Numbered from the stretch's first letter, positions 24,213 through 34,119 are shown. The stretch is 64,000 nucleotides of DNA from Ktedonosporobacter rubrisoli (GCF_004208415.1 NZ_CP035758.1:7750001-7814000); one strand, 5' to 3'. Notes: generated from the sequence alone by a model not told the origin. Numbers and translations are program-made.

Positions 24213-24241
24213 ATTCTAGCACCTGTGATGAAGAGCGTCAA
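24213..24241 (-). promoter_or_regulatory. Promoter of the Rrf2-suf operon
   Basis: On the minus strand TTGACG (24236-24241), a 17-bp spacer and TAGAAT (24213-24218), about 90 bp before the Rrf2 start. It begins just past the methyltransferase terminator. Confidence 0.75.
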
Positions 24242-24249
24242 CTACCATA

Positions 24250-24287
24250 TAAAAAAGGCGTTCAGCGAATCGGGCAATCCGCTGAAC
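24250..24287 (-). terminator. Terminator of the methyltransferase gene
   Basis: Stem GTTCAGCG (24260-24267) with its complement (24280-24287), 12-nt loop, followed on the minus strand by CC and six T residues. It is 53 bp past the methyltransferase stop codon. Confidence 0.8.
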
Positions 24288-24339
24288 ACCTGTAGAAAAC
24301 TCAGGAAAACAGGTCCCTGAAAAAGCCTGGTGGTAAGGT

Positions 24340-25158
24340 TTAGACTAGGGTGAGTCCGGCCTTACGTCCGACGACGATCTGGCGCGTGCCCTTGCCAAAG
24401 GGTTTCCAGTCGTAGCTTCCGTAAATTGCTTCAATGCGGAAACCGGCGGCTAGGAAGAGCAACTGTAGTTCGCGCGGGAAAAAGACGTGCATATCAAGGC
24501 GCGTCAGGTAGCGCTCATTCTCGCCTGTCTCGAAGAATTTCTCGTGAGTCCAGACAATATGCTGCAACTGCTCAAAGGTGTCATACTTGCGACTTGTGTA
24601 GAGCAGCATGGTAAATTCCTGGTTGCTATCCTCGATCTCGTCTTCCAGGTAGACGTTGCTGGGACGATTGAGGGCATTGCTCAGGTAGTCGATGTCTGGG
24701 AGGAAGGTATCGACAACAAAACGACCACCCGGCATGAGGTGGTCGTAGGTGTTCTTAAAGGCGTCAAGCTGCTGCTCGATCTCGTAGAGATGGGCGATAG
24801 AATTGAAGGGCAGCAAGATGAGGTCGTAGTCGCCTTTGTGAGGAAGGTTGTAGTTGACCATGTTGGCTTCATGCAAAGTGACGCGCTGCTGTGTTGCTAT
24901 GGGTTCACTTTGCAATTTGCGCTGATAAGCTTTGAGCATGGCCGGCTCAATGTCAAGCCCGTCGAGCTTGAAATCGCCGGGGCTGTGCAGTAATTCAAGA
25001 CCAATACGTCCACTACCACAGGCCAGTTCCAGGACGCGCTGCGGGGTATAGCGCATGACTAGTTCGCGCCAGAATGGTACATCTAATTCAGATTGGCTCT
25101 GATATTCAAGGTCGTAATCATCGACCCTTTCGTAATATTCCCCTAGTTCGTAGAGCAT
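24340..25158 (-). CDS. Class I SAM-dependent methyltransferase
   Basis: 272 aa. The Rossmann methyltransferase fold shows motif I VLELACGSGRIGLELL (about 41-56), the acidic end of strand 2 in LDGLDIEPAMLKAY, and motif IV YDLILLPFNSIAHLYEI. The N-terminal YYERVDDYDLEYQSQSELDVPFW resembles small-molecule methyltransferases. The acceptor is unknown. It is a single gene with its own terminator. A weak promoter (TGACAT, 18-bp spacer, TATACT) lies within 60 bp upstream of its start. Confidence 0.8.
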   Translation of the reverse strand: MLYELGEYYERVDDYDLEYQSQSELDVPFWRELVMRYTPQRVLELACGSGRIGLELLHSPGDFKLDGLDIEPAMLKAYQRKLQSEPIATQQRVTLHEANMVNYNLPHKGDYDLILLPFNSIAHLYEIEQQLDAFKNTYDHLMPGGRFVVDTFLPDIDYLSNALNRPSNVYLEDEIEDSNQEFTMLLYTSRKYDTFEQLQHIVWTHEKFFETGENERYLTRLDMHVFFPRELQLLFLAAGFRIEAIYGSYDWKPFGKGTRQIVVGRKAGLTLV

Positions 25159-25519
25159 AGAAGGTTTTCCCTTTAGACAGAAAAAAAGTATATGATACAG
25201 ATGTGCATATATGTCACTGTAGCAGGGCTACTGCCTGCTTCTTTTGCCGCCTACGGCTGGGCCGAGGAGGGAGCGAAATTGGGGTGGTGCCCCAAGGATC
25301 CACCCACGTCAAGGCGAAGCCTTTGACAATTCAGCTTTTGTGCAGCAGAAATCCCTGACCACTGTAGAGCTTAGCATAAAAATATGCCAGGATGCAATAG
25401 GGATGTTCGCATGTCTTATTAGTACACTAACTGCATAGACGCTAAGGTCATCTCATGCTAAACTTAAGCCTGGGAGTGGGACAGGCGTACACAGTATCTT
25501 TTTAGAGGGCGAGGAGTGT
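25159..25519. other. Intergenic region before the histidine kinase
   Basis: About 360 bp. It holds the methyltransferase promoter region at the left, a hairpin TTGGGG-TGGTG-CCCCAA (25279-25295), and the kinase ribosome site GGCGAGGAG at the right. No gene or clear promoter for the kinase was identified. Confidence 0.4.
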
Positions 25520-27147
25520 ATGTATATCGATCAGGTTAAGGAGCGCTGGCACAAAATAGGCAAGGACTCGCTAGCTCTAGCCGTGCACGCGCATCTATAC
25601 CAATGGTATAGGCAGCTAAAGAGCGGGATCATGTTTATGGGCTGGGTTCTGCTGGGTCTGGGGCTGATTGCTTTACTGGTCGAGCTCTTATCCCGCTTGC
25701 CGGGCTGGTTTGGTCCGATCATGTTTGGTCCCAGGCAGGCAGTAATTTTGATGGACAAGTTGTCGCAAGTAGATCAGCAGCTTCCGCCGGATGTCAAGCT
25801 CTATTTCAACACAACGAGCGGGGCGAACTGGCTTCCCTTGCTCATCCCGGTTGCTGGGGCAATTCTGCTCTATATTGTGCTGGCGGTGCTGCAACCAAAA
25901 CTATTTCCTAAGCCGGAGCAGCATATAGCCTACCTGGTCAGCCTGAGCGCGGCCTTGGCCTTAGTTACGCTCTTCATCCTGCCGCGTTTCGCGCCGGACC
26001 TGGCCGATCAATTCCAGCTCTGTATCGTTGCTTATGCGATAGTAGCGCATGCTCGCGTCACCTTCAATAAGAAGTTTGCCTGGCTGACCGAGGGCCTTAT
26101 TCTGCTTATCGTCCTGCTCAGCATTGTCTTCTCCGGCTTACAGAGCTATCATGCTCAGATCCCGCTTCCTACACCATCAGGTGACATCGTTTTCAAATCG
26201 CTACAGCTGCCAATCGAGAAGCCAGATCAATGGCTCCTGCGCATTCCAATGCTGGGAATACAGGTAGGCGGGACGACGCAGGTATTTCTGCTGGGGATCT
26301 GGCTGCTGGGCTTGCTCTGCCTGCATATCTTTACGGCGATTGGCCTGCATGAGCGTAATGCGCGTACGCGCAGCGATACTCTTGTGAAAGAGCTGACCGC
26401 TGCTCAGGAGCAATTGCGGGCATATGCGCTGCATGCTGAGGATCTGGCAACCATGCGCGAGCGGTCCCGCGTAGCTCGCGAGGTGCACGATACGCTGGCT
26501 CAGGGCCTGGCGGCAATTAAGATGCATCTGGAGACTGGCACACAGCTATTCACAGCCAGTCCTCAGCTCGCCTCTGAGCATATGGAACTGGCGCGGGAAC
26601 TGGCCGGAGCCTATCTTAAGGAGACGCGCGACTCAATTCTTGATCTGCGCAGCGATGCCCTGGATGGGCGTAGCCTGCCCTCGGCTCTGGCGGCGCTTGT
26701 GGCTACCTGGCAAGACGAGAGCGGAACGCATGGGCCAGGCGGCCAGGTGAGCTTCTGTGTGAGCAGGCCGCCTGCTGACGCTCCGCTCTGGCAAACGCTG
26801 CCCCGGCCAGCACGCTTGCCTGTTATCGCGTCGCACAAGAGGCGCTCAGCAATGCCAGTAAGCATGGTAAGGCGCAGCATATCGATGTGGAGCTAAGCCT
26901 TGAGAGGAACGAGCTTTGCCTGACGATTACCGATGATGGCCAGGGCTTTGATCCTCTGGCGCTCCGCTCGCATAAAAAAGGTGGTGGCTTTGGCCTGATC
27001 GGGATGCAGGAGCGCCTCAAGATGCTGCAGGGCAGATTGGAGACAATCAGCACGCCGGGCGTGGGCACGCAGATTGTGGCTATGATTCCGCTTAAGGACG
27101 AGGTGCTCAGTCATAAATTTGCCTACAATGGAGGCGGAACAACTTGA
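25520..27147 (+). pseudogene. NarL-type sensor histidine kinase with a -1 base frameshift
   Basis: The first frame (25520-26896) encodes about eight membrane segments, then LATMRERSRVAREVHDTLAQGLAAIKMHLE with the phospho-accepting His of the HisKA_3 type. The ATPase part, ACYRVAQEALSNASKHGKAQ, GQGFDPLA and GGFGLIGMQERL, is in another frame and runs to 27147. One extra C in the CCCC run at 26801-26804 would give L-P-P-A-S-T-L-A-C-Y-R-V and a continuous 542-aa kinase. The stop overlaps the response-regulator start. Either this is a recent disruption or a base-call error; as written, the protein lacks its ATPase domain. Confidence 0.88.
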
Positions 27148-27782
27148 TACGTATCTTGCTGGTTGATGATCATCGAATCGTGCGCGAAGGACTGGCCAGC
27201 ATGCTCGGCACGCAGCCAGATCTGCAGATCGTGGGCGAGGCAGCCACGGGCCAGGCCGCGCTGGCCAGTATCCAGCGCTGGCAACCGGATGTTGTGCTGC
27301 TCGATCTTGAGATGCCCGACCTTGATGGCGTGAGCGTGCTCAAACGCGTGCAGGGCGAATTTCCGGCGGTGCGCGTGATCGTGCTGACGGCCTATGGCTC
27401 TGAGGAGCTGATCCTTGATGCTGTCCGCGCGGGGGCAAAGGGCTATCTGCTCAAGGGGGCGGGACTTGAAGAGGTGCTGCGCGCGCTGCGGGTTGTGGCC
27501 GCTGGCGGCTCACTCTTTGAGCCGTTAGTCACCGAGCGCTTGCTGGGTTCGATGGAGCGTATGCTGCGCGGCGAGGGCCGGCCGGAGGTGCTGACCGAGC
27601 GGGAGCGCGCGATCCTGACCTTGATTGCGCAAGGGCTCTCTAATAAGGCGATCGGCGAGGAGCTGCATATGGCTGAGCGCACCGTCAAGTTCCATACGAC
27701 GATTATTTTCCGCAAGTTGGATGTGGCCAATCGGGCCGAGGCTGTAGCCCGCGCCCTGCGCGAGCACCTGATCAATCCTTAG
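27144..27782 (+). CDS. NarL/LuxR-family response regulator
   Basis: 212 aa from TTG in a TTGA overlap with the kinase stop. The receiver domain has DD (9-10) in RILLVDDHRIV, the phospho-acceptor in VVLLDLEMPDLDG (Asp about 53), Thr in VLTAYG and Lys in YLLKGA. The C-terminal LuxR helix-turn-helix is LTERERAILTLIAQGLSN followed by AERTVKFHTTIIFRKLDV. It should be activated by the adjoining kinase; with that kinase frameshifted, its input may be lost or supplied by another partner. Confidence 0.93.
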   Translation: MIRILLVDDHRIVREGLASMLGTQPDLQIVGEAATGQAALASIQRWQPDVVLLDLEMPDLDGVSVLKRVQGEFPAVRVIVLTAYGSEELILDAVRAGAKGYLLKGAGLEEVLRALRVVAAGGSLFEPLVTERLLGSMERMLRGEGRPEVLTERERAILTLIAQGLSNKAIGEELHMAERTVKFHTTIIFRKLDVANRAEAVARALREHLINP

Positions 27783-27988
27783 TTCTTCCTGCGCTGGCTC
27801 TGATGCCCGGCCAAATTATGCGTGTGAAATAGCTTCCATCATGCCTGTTCTTTCCCACGATGGGTTTTACTCATTTCCTGCTCTGCTCAGAAGCTGAAAT
27901 GTTCCCTATTGACTTCAAGTCGACTCGAACTTGTATGCTTCGCTAAAATCGTTGCTTATATTTGTTGTTCATAGAAGGAGATACAAGG

Positions 27989-28924
27989 ATGCCTCTCGAT
28001 CCTGAGGTCGCCAATCTGCTGCAAGCCGTGAACGCCTCGCCGGGCCCACCGCTGCATACGTTATCCTTGGAGGCTATGCGCCAGGCTATGGATGAAGTAG
28101 ATGAGATGGGAGGAGAAACCGGTCAGCTGGCCAGCGTGACAGATCGCACAATTCCACTTCCGGGCGCTGATCTGCCGCTGCGCCTCTATACGCCGCTGGG
28201 TGAGGGACCGTTCCCGATCCTGCTGTTTATTCATGGCGGCTGCTGGATTGCCGGAAGCATTGCTGGCTACGATAAGTTTTGTCGCCACCTGGCGGTCGAA
28301 TCAGGCTGCCTTGTCGCTTCGGTTGGCTATCGCCTGGCTCCTGAGCAGCCTTTTCCGGCTGGGCTCGAAGACTGCTATGCGGCAGCTGTCTGGCTTACGG
28401 AGCATGCGGCGAGCTTGCAGGGTGACGCCACGCGCCTGGCCATCGGCGGCGATAGTTCGGGCGGGAACCTGGCTACTGTCGTAACTATGCTGGCGCGGGA
28501 GCGTCAAGGACCCAAGTTTCGCTACCAGGTGCTTCTGCAGCCCATCACCGATTACTATCGGCCCGGGACTGCTTCATACGAGGAGTTTGCCGAAGGCTAT
28601 GTATCGAGCAAGGAGCTCTATGCGCTGGCCTGGCGGCTGTATGTGCCCGACGAGGCAAAAGCCATCGCGCCCTACGCCTCGCCTCTACGCGCCGAAAATC
28701 TCGCGGACTTGCCGCCTGCTCTGATCGTTACTGCCGAGTACGATATGTTGCGCGACGAAGGGGAGAGCTACGCGCGGTGCTTGCAGGAGGCCGGTGTGCC
28801 AGTGGTGCTGAAACGGTACGATGGCATGATCCATCCCTTTATGCGCCTGGCCGGTGTGCTAAGGCAGGGTAAGGCTGCCATGCGCTTTGTGGGTGAGCAG
28901 TTGCGCGCGGCCCTCAAATCCTAA
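27989..28924 (+). CDS. Alpha/beta hydrolase, HSL-like esterase or lipase
   Basis: 311 aa from the ATG at 27989, eight bases after GAAGGAG; a longer frame starting with TTG has no ribosome site. HGGCWIAGS forms the oxyanion-hole HGGG-type motif, GDSSGGNLA holds the nucleophilic Ser, AEYDMLRDEGESY the Asp and HPFMRLAG the His. No signal peptide is present, so it is probably cytosolic. Substrates are likely short acyl esters. A strong terminator follows at 28985-29009. Confidence 0.88.
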   Translation: MPLDPEVANLLQAVNASPGPPLHTLSLEAMRQAMDEVDEMGGETGQLASVTDRTIPLPGADLPLRLYTPLGEGPFPILLFIHGGCWIAGSIAGYDKFCRHLAVESGCLVASVGYRLAPEQPFPAGLEDCYAAAVWLTEHAASLQGDATRLAIGGDSSGGNLATVVTMLARERQGPKFRYQVLLQPITDYYRPGTASYEEFAEGYVSSKELYALAWRLYVPDEAKAIAPYASPLRAENLADLPPALIVTAEYDMLRDEGESYARCLQEAGVPVVLKRYDGMIHPFMRLAGVLRQGKAAMRFVGEQLRAALKS

Positions 28925-28984
28925 CCTTACATTTACTGAAAGCTCCGGTTTGAACAGGTGTTGTGCTCAAGCTCTTTTTTAGTG

Positions 28985-29009
28985 ATTGCCCGAAAGGGCA
29001 ATTTTTTTT
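28985..29009 (+). terminator. Rho-independent terminator of the esterase gene
   Basis: ATTGCCC (28985-28991), a GAAA tetraloop and GGGCAAT (28996-29002), then seven more T residues: an almost ideal intrinsic terminator, 60 bp past the esterase stop codon. Confidence 0.95.
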
Positions 29010-29209
29010 GCCCTTCTGCCGTTCATTTCTGCCCTTTCAGTAGATGTGCTCTGCACGCAGCCTCTTTATACTGGCAAACGTAGGCGAAGCGGGCAGCGCA
29101 ACCAACCCTGACGAATATCCAGGCTGTGCAGGAGTCTGGCCAGAGCCATTGCTCTATGAAGGCAGAAAGGAAAACCTTACATAACAATGCTTAAGCACAG
29201 GATGCAAAA

Positions 29210-29923
29210 ATGGCGACCTTAGCCGAGCAGGCAGAGGCCGGGAACGTCATGCCGGTAGTCGCCGTGAGGAATCTGTCGCGGATCTACCGTATGGGCCAGA
29301 ACAGAGTGCAGGCTTTGCAGGATGTTTCGCTCGATATCTATCCGGGCGAACTGGTGGCCATTGTCGGGCCTTCTGGCTCGGGCAAAACTACCTTTATGAA
29401 TCTCATCGGCTGCATGGACCGCCCGAGCAGCGGAGAATACTGGCTCAATAGCATCAAAGTTAGCCAGATGCAGCCCAACCAGCTGGCCGAGATCCGCAAT
29501 CAGCAGCTAGGCTTTATCTTCCAGAACTTCAACCTGCTGATGCGCGAGACAGCCCTCAGCAACGTCATGCTCCCACTCATCTATCGAGGACTGCCTGAGC
29601 GCGAGCAGCGCCAGCGTGCCATGCGTGCCCTGCACCTGGTTGGGCTTAAAGAGCGTATGCAACATCTTCCCGTCCAGCTTTCGGGCGGCCAGCAACAGCG
29701 CGTCGCCATTGCCCGCGCGCTCGTCGGTCAGCCCTCGCTCCTGCTGGCAGATGAGCCGACCGGCAATCTAGATAGCCACACGAGCCAGGAAATTCTAGAC
29801 TTGCTCAAAACCCTAAACGCCAAGGGCATCACTATTATCGTTGTGACGCACAGCGCCGAGGTCGCCGCCATTGCCGGCCATCACATTGAGTTTAGAGATG
29901 GGCAGGTTGTACGCAATGTCTAA
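29210..29923 (+). CDS. ABC transporter ATP-binding protein, MacB/LolD type
   Basis: 237 aa. Walker A GPSGSGKTTF (about 55-64), Q-loop in FIFQNFNLLM, signature QLSGGQQQRVAIARAL, Walker B SLLLADEPTGNLDS and switch His in IVVTHS. The short N-terminal extension (ATLAEQAEAGNVM) precedes the usual VVAVRNLSRIYRMG strand. Together with the FtsX-like permease 33 bp downstream it forms a MacB-like exporter split over two genes, probably for lipids, peptides or a toxic compound. Confidence 0.93.
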   Translation: MATLAEQAEAGNVMPVVAVRNLSRIYRMGQNRVQALQDVSLDIYPGELVAIVGPSGSGKTTFMNLIGCMDRPSSGEYWLNSIKVSQMQPNQLAEIRNQQLGFIFQNFNLLMRETALSNVMLPLIYRGLPEREQRQRAMRALHLVGLKERMQHLPVQLSGGQQQRVAIARALVGQPSLLLADEPTGNLDSHTSQEILDLLKTLNAKGITIIVVTHSAEVAAIAGHHIEFRDGQVVRNV

Positions 29924-29956
29924 AGCAAATGCCAGAAGACAAAGGAGGATTTTGTT

Positions 29957-31252
29957 ATGAGCAGTAGTACGCTAGCTCCGCCTCCGCGCGTTGTGTCGTC
30001 GTGGCCCGAAAAGAGACGGTCCAGCTCGCGCGGCTGGCTAATCAGGGCCAATTTTAAGGCCGCCCTCAAGGCCTTGCTGGCCAATGGCTCGCGCTCGTTC
30101 CTGACCATGCTTGGCATCATTATCGGTGTGGCTGCCGTCATAACGGCCACAATTCAAGCCCAGGGCACAAGCGCGAATGTGGCTCAGAGCTTTGCTAGCC
30201 TGGGCACAAATATCCTCACCGTGATGCCAGGCTCGCCACCGGCGGCTGGCAAGGGCTTTATACTCTTCAAGGCGGGCGGCACAGGTCCAACTTCATTAAC
30301 CCTGAGCGACGTTCAGGCCCTACAAACGTTGCCTCACGTAACGCAGGTTGGGCCCGTGCAGCAGAGCAACTTGCAGGCGGTCTACAGGGATCAAAGCGGC
30401 AGCTTCCAAATCTCAGGCGTCGCGACAAACTACCAGGATATCCATAGCCTGCAACTCGCAGCGGGCCAGTGGTTTAGCCCCTGGGATGAGCAGAGGCGGG
30501 CGGCCAATGTGGTTATAGGCGCTCTGGTGGCCCAGACCCTTTTCGGGCCTTCCCATACGAACCCGCTCGGGCAGACCATTCGCGTTAGCAGCAGCCTTTT
30601 TAAGGTTGTGGGCGTGCTCGGCGAGTCAAATATCATGAACGATCAAGTGATCTATATGCCCTTTGGCACGGCCCAGGCCCGCATACTCAATACGCCGACC
30701 GTGGGACAGATAGAGGTTCTGGTTGACGATACCAACAATATAAATCTGGTCCAACAGGAGATCACTGACCTCCTGGAGCGCAGGCACCGGGTCAGTGGCA
30801 ATAAAGATGACTTCTGGATACAATCGCCCATGCAGCTTATCCAGAACAAGCAGGCCAGCGCCTCATCTCTTGGCGCGCTCCTAATTGGCATCGCGGCCAT
30901 CTCGTTAACAGTTGGGGGCGTTGGCATCATGAACATTATGCTCGTTTCGGTGACCGAACGCACGCGCGAAATCGGCATTCGCCTGGCTGTGGGAGCGCGC
31001 AAGAGTGATATTCGCAACCAATTTTTGATAGAGGCGCTTGTCTTAAGCATCCTGGGTGGCGCTATCGGGGTCTTCTTTGGTGTCTTTACTGGCTATCAGA
31101 TCGTCGTTAGCTCCCAACTGCCCTTCGTCCTCGATCCAGGGGCGATCCTGCTTGCGGTAGGCGTGGCTGGACTGACGGGCATTCTCTTTGGTCTCTATCC
31201 TGCCGTGCGCGCCAGCGATCTCGACCCGATTGTAGCTTTACGTACTTCCTAA
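29957..31252 (+). CDS. FtsX/MacB-type ABC permease
   Basis: 431 aa. A first membrane helix near residues 45-65 (FLTMLGIIIGVAAVITATI) is followed by a large extracytoplasmic MacB-PCD-like domain (GTNILTVMPGSP to LERRHRVSG). Three C-terminal helices with the FtsX core IGIRLAVGARKSDIRNQFLIEALVLS end in PAVRASDLDPIVALRTS. It should act with the ATPase encoded upstream. A ribosome site GGAGG lies before the ATG. Mechanotransmission export is known for the family, not shown here. Confidence 0.92.
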   Translation: MSSSTLAPPPRVVSSWPEKRRSSSRGWLIRANFKAALKALLANGSRSFLTMLGIIIGVAAVITATIQAQGTSANVAQSFASLGTNILTVMPGSPPAAGKGFILFKAGGTGPTSLTLSDVQALQTLPHVTQVGPVQQSNLQAVYRDQSGSFQISGVATNYQDIHSLQLAAGQWFSPWDEQRRAANVVIGALVAQTLFGPSHTNPLGQTIRVSSSLFKVVGVLGESNIMNDQVIYMPFGTAQARILNTPTVGQIEVLVDDTNNINLVQQEITDLLERRHRVSGNKDDFWIQSPMQLIQNKQASASSLGALLIGIAAISLTVGGVGIMNIMLVSVTERTREIGIRLAVGARKSDIRNQFLIEALVLSILGGAIGVFFGVFTGYQIVVSSQLPFVLDPGAILLAVGVAGLTGILFGLYPAVRASDLDPIVALRTS

Positions 31253-31275
31253 AAATGCAAGGAGAGGCACTAGCT

Positions 31276-31524
31276 GTGGAAAATAATAGTCAGTCACGCA
31301 CGCTCTATATCCTGCAGATCTTCACTATCGTTGTGCTCATTCTCGTGCTGATCATGCATATCTTGCCATTCTTTAATATCGGGATTACCCCAAAGCAAAT
31401 CCCACCCGGAGCCTTGCCATCCGGGAAAAGTAGCGGCCAGGTCAACCCGGCTCGCGCGCCGCTGGCCCTGCAGGCCGGCCTGGATCTTCATATTGATATC
31501 GCTATGCAGCTTATTACGCGCTAA
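31276..31524 (+). CDS. Small membrane protein linked to the ABC exporter
   Basis: 82 aa from a GTG preceded by AAGGAGAGG; the ATG at 31255 has this site inside its own reading frame. There is one transmembrane helix near 11-33 (LQIFTIVVLILVLIMHILPFF), then a Pro/Gly-rich outer segment. It follows the permease by about 20 bp, so it is probably in the same operon. No family recognised. It could be an accessory subunit or a small secreted or membrane-bound substrate. Confidence 0.55.
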   Translation: MENNSQSRTLYILQIFTIVVLILVLIMHILPFFNIGITPKQIPPGALPSGKSSGQVNPARAPLALQAGLDLHIDIAMQLITR

Positions 31525-31545
31525 GGCGCAGGAGATGTTATAAAG

Positions 31546-31755
31546 ATGGACAATGAGACAAATACGTTGCGACAGCATATCGTGCTGGGCGTGATCACGC
31601 TCATCCTGGCAATCGCGATCCTGGCCCTGCTCTTCATTCCACGCCAGCCCCAGATCTATAGGTATCAGGGCTCGCTTTCTGGCTATCAATGGCAAATGCC
31701 GGCCAGCGCAGAGCGGGTGGCGCTGCAGAGCAGGGCGCTGTTCATGGCGGCATAG
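31546..31755 (+). CDS. Second small membrane protein of the ABC exporter operon
   Basis: 69 aa, with GGAGATG before the start at a slightly long spacing. A single helix at about 11-30 (IVLGVITLILAIAILALLFI) is followed by IPRQPQIYRYQGSLSGYQW. No family recognised. Same strand and only 21 bp after the previous small membrane protein; the shared layout (short N-terminus, one helix, short polar tail) suggests a related role. Confidence 0.5.
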   Translation: MDNETNTLRQHIVLGVITLILAIAILALLFIPRQPQIYRYQGSLSGYQWQMPASAERVALQSRALFMAA

Positions 31756-31882
31756 CACGAGCTGTTGCCCTCCTCTCTGCTTTTATAAACAGGGTCACTT
31801 TTACCCTCATATAGGTGTAGGCTATAAGCGTGGAGGAACTATAGAAAGATTTGTGTTGAGAAGAAAGGGTAGGAAGTTAGAT

Positions 31883-32188
31883 ATGCCAGTCACCTATGTT
31901 ATCAAGTTCCAGGTGGTGCCAGAACGGCGCGCACAGTTTCTCGAACTGCTGAATGGAGTGCTCGACGCTATGCGCAGCGAGCCAATGTTCCATGAAGCAA
32001 TCCTGCATCGCGATCCGAGCTCGGAGTATCGCTTTATGCTCTACGAAACGTGGGAGAGCCACGAGGACGTCGTGAATGTGCAGTTGCAGCGCCCTTATCG
32101 GCGCGCCTGGCACGAGGCGCTTCCCGCTCTCCTGGAGCAGGAACGCGAGATTGAGACCTGGGAGCCCTTGCGGGCCGATCATAAGTAA
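31883..32188 (+). CDS. Antibiotic biosynthesis monooxygenase (ABM) family protein
   Basis: 101 aa from the ATG at 31883, preceded by AGGAAG. The single ferredoxin-like ABM fold shows VTYVIKFQVVPERRAQFLELL, MFHEAILHRDPSSEYRFMLYETWES and the C-terminal WHEALPAL segment. ABM proteins are small cofactor-independent oxygenases or heme/quinone-binding proteins. It faces the convergent FAD monooxygenase gene 64 bp downstream; a joint role in aromatic-compound oxidation is possible but not shown. Confidence 0.85.
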   Translation: MPVTYVIKFQVVPERRAQFLELLNGVLDAMRSEPMFHEAILHRDPSSEYRFMLYETWESHEDVVNVQLQRPYRRAWHEALPALLEQEREIETWEPLRADHK

Positions 32189-32252
32189 TATGCTAAGCCG
32201 GGCAGCGCCATAGAGCGCATCTATGGCGTTTCCCAGAGAGGTCACGCAGGCT

Positions 32253-33845
32253 TTAGCGACCCAGAACGGCGCGCAGATACTCGCTGAGCGCCGCCTCCTC
32301 GAAACTATCTGCCGTGAGGCCGATATACCCATCGGGACGAACCAGGATGAGCGCGTGCTCAGCAATTTCATAGGCGCGGAAAGCGTGTCCATCGGCGTCA
32401 ATCAGCGTTTCACTGTTAGCCAGGCTCTCGTTTTCTGGGCTAATGATTCTGTAGGTGCGCACGAGATCCTTGTAGGCATCCGGCAGCTTTGGCATGGGCT
32501 GCTCACCGAAGGAGAGCAGGGTAAAATGCGGGCCTCTGAAGAGATCGAACAGGCGCACCGCCTCGCCGCTGGCTGCTCGCAGGCATGGCGCGTCGGGAGC
32601 GCGCTGGCCAGCTTGTATGCCCGAGCTGGAAGCCAGATTGCGCGAAAGGCTGCTGTCTTGATAGGTCAGGCCGAGTTGGAAAAGATCGGCAACAAAATCG
32701 AGCTGCCTGGCTACCGCCTGCTCGCCAGTTGTAGAGCTGTTTTCGTCCCTGGCATAGTGTTGAGCGGTGACCGCCATAAAGCTTCGGGCAATGGGCAGGC
32801 GTTCGGCCTCATAAGTGTCGAGCAGCGCATCAGGTGCACCTGCGAGAACGAGGGCAAGTTTCCAGCCGAGATTGTAGGCATCCTGGATGGCCACGTTCAT
32901 GCCCTGCCCACCTGAGATCCCCACGTGGGCGGCATCCCCGGCGAGAAAAATTCTTCCGCTGCGGTATTGCTGGACCAGGCGTGCACTCGATTGGTGAATG
33001 GAGAACCAGCTGAGCTGGCTGAAATGGACATTGGGCAGCCCCACACGTTCAGCAAAGAGGCGCTGGAGGGTTTCCAGGGTAGGGGCGGGCAGGTTGCCAT
33101 CCTTATCTGGCTTTACATTGGTAGTGTAGAAGGACCAGGTGTCTTGCCGCACGATAGGCTGTAAGGTCATGTTCCAGGCTGAGGCGGGATTGCTGCCCGA
33201 CCAGAAGTGCCAGTAAGCGGAAGAGAGCCCGCTGACCTGCACATTGGCAAAAATGCTCGGTTGGTCCTGCAAGGCTGAGCCGGCTAAAGGAATGTCCGCG
33301 TATTTGCGTACGGCGCTGTGTCCGCCATCGCAGCCCACCAGATAGCGCGCCTGGATCGTCTCATGCTTGCCGGCGTGTAGCACTTGAGCGATGACGTGCT
33401 CAGCTTGCTGCGTGAGGGCCACAAGCTGGCAATCCCACTCGACATCTACGCCATGGGATGCCAGGCATTTGCGCAAGACGGCATCGGTGTAGCGCTGGCT
33501 GACCTGCAGAAAGCTTCGATAGGGAGCATCTGGGGTCGGGGATACGTCGGCATTGGCGGCCGGATCAATCTCGCGAACAAGCTGGTTGTTGCTACCGTAG
33601 ATGCGCCAGGGCAGCCCGGGCTCGGCATAGGTCGAGAGCTCGGCAAGAACGCCCAGATCCTCGAAGATTTCCTGGGAGCGCGGACTTAAGCCGCGGGCGC
33701 GTGAGCCTATGGGCGGCTCCGGCAGCTTGTCGATGATGCTGATCGTTTTGCCCCGGCGGGCAAGCTCGCAGGCCAGGGTTAAACCCGCTGGTCCCGCACC
33801 AACGATCAGAACATCGATGATGGATGTGACAGGACTCTTAGACAT
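32253..33845 (-). CDS. FAD-dependent aromatic hydroxylase (PheA/TfdB, PgaE-like)
   Basis: 530 aa. FAD-binding GxGxxG in DVLIVGAGPAGLTLACELARRG (11-32), the DG motif LVGCDGGHSAVRKYAD, and the GD motif FLAGDAAHVGISGGQGMNVAIQDAYNLGWKLA place it in the phenol-hydroxylase group of class A flavoprotein monooxygenases. The C-terminal thioredoxin-like part (LDLFRGPHFTLLSFG onward) is present, so it is full length. It hydroxylates aromatic or polyketide rings with NAD(P)H and O2; the substrate is unknown. A promoter with nested palindromes lies about 310 bp upstream. Confidence 0.92.
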   Translation of the reverse strand: MSKSPVTSIIDVLIVGAGPAGLTLACELARRGKTISIIDKLPEPPIGSRARGLSPRSQEIFEDLGVLAELSTYAEPGLPWRIYGSNNQLVREIDPAANADVSPTPDAPYRSFLQVSQRYTDAVLRKCLASHGVDVEWDCQLVALTQQAEHVIAQVLHAGKHETIQARYLVGCDGGHSAVRKYADIPLAGSALQDQPSIFANVQVSGLSSAYWHFWSGSNPASAWNMTLQPIVRQDTWSFYTTNVKPDKDGNLPAPTLETLQRLFAERVGLPNVHFSQLSWFSIHQSSARLVQQYRSGRIFLAGDAAHVGISGGQGMNVAIQDAYNLGWKLALVLAGAPDALLDTYEAERLPIARSFMAVTAQHYARDENSSTTGEQAVARQLDFVADLFQLGLTYQDSSLSRNLASSSGIQAGQRAPDAPCLRAASGEAVRLFDLFRGPHFTLLSFGEQPMPKLPDAYKDLVRTYRIISPENESLANSETLIDADGHAFRAYEIAEHALILVRPDGYIGLTADSFEEAALSEYLRAVLGR

Positions 33846-34119
33846 TTTTTCTCCTTTTATTGAGCGATTTATCTCGCAAAGATTTTTTTAGCTGGCGAAC
33901 CGACTAAATAGTGTTTAAGACGTGAACATGTAAGCTGCTGACGGTTCCTCATGACGACGAGACAAGAGTTGTAATTTAATATTGCTATGGCGATAAGCCA
34001 ATCTCTGGCCGAAGCTGGCAGTCCTGGCAGTATTGAATACAAACCCGCCTGACCAGGATGGGCAAGAACGCCCAAGCCGCTTTAAGCAATAGTGGTAAGG
34101 TGCGCCTCTCTCTTCCGGC

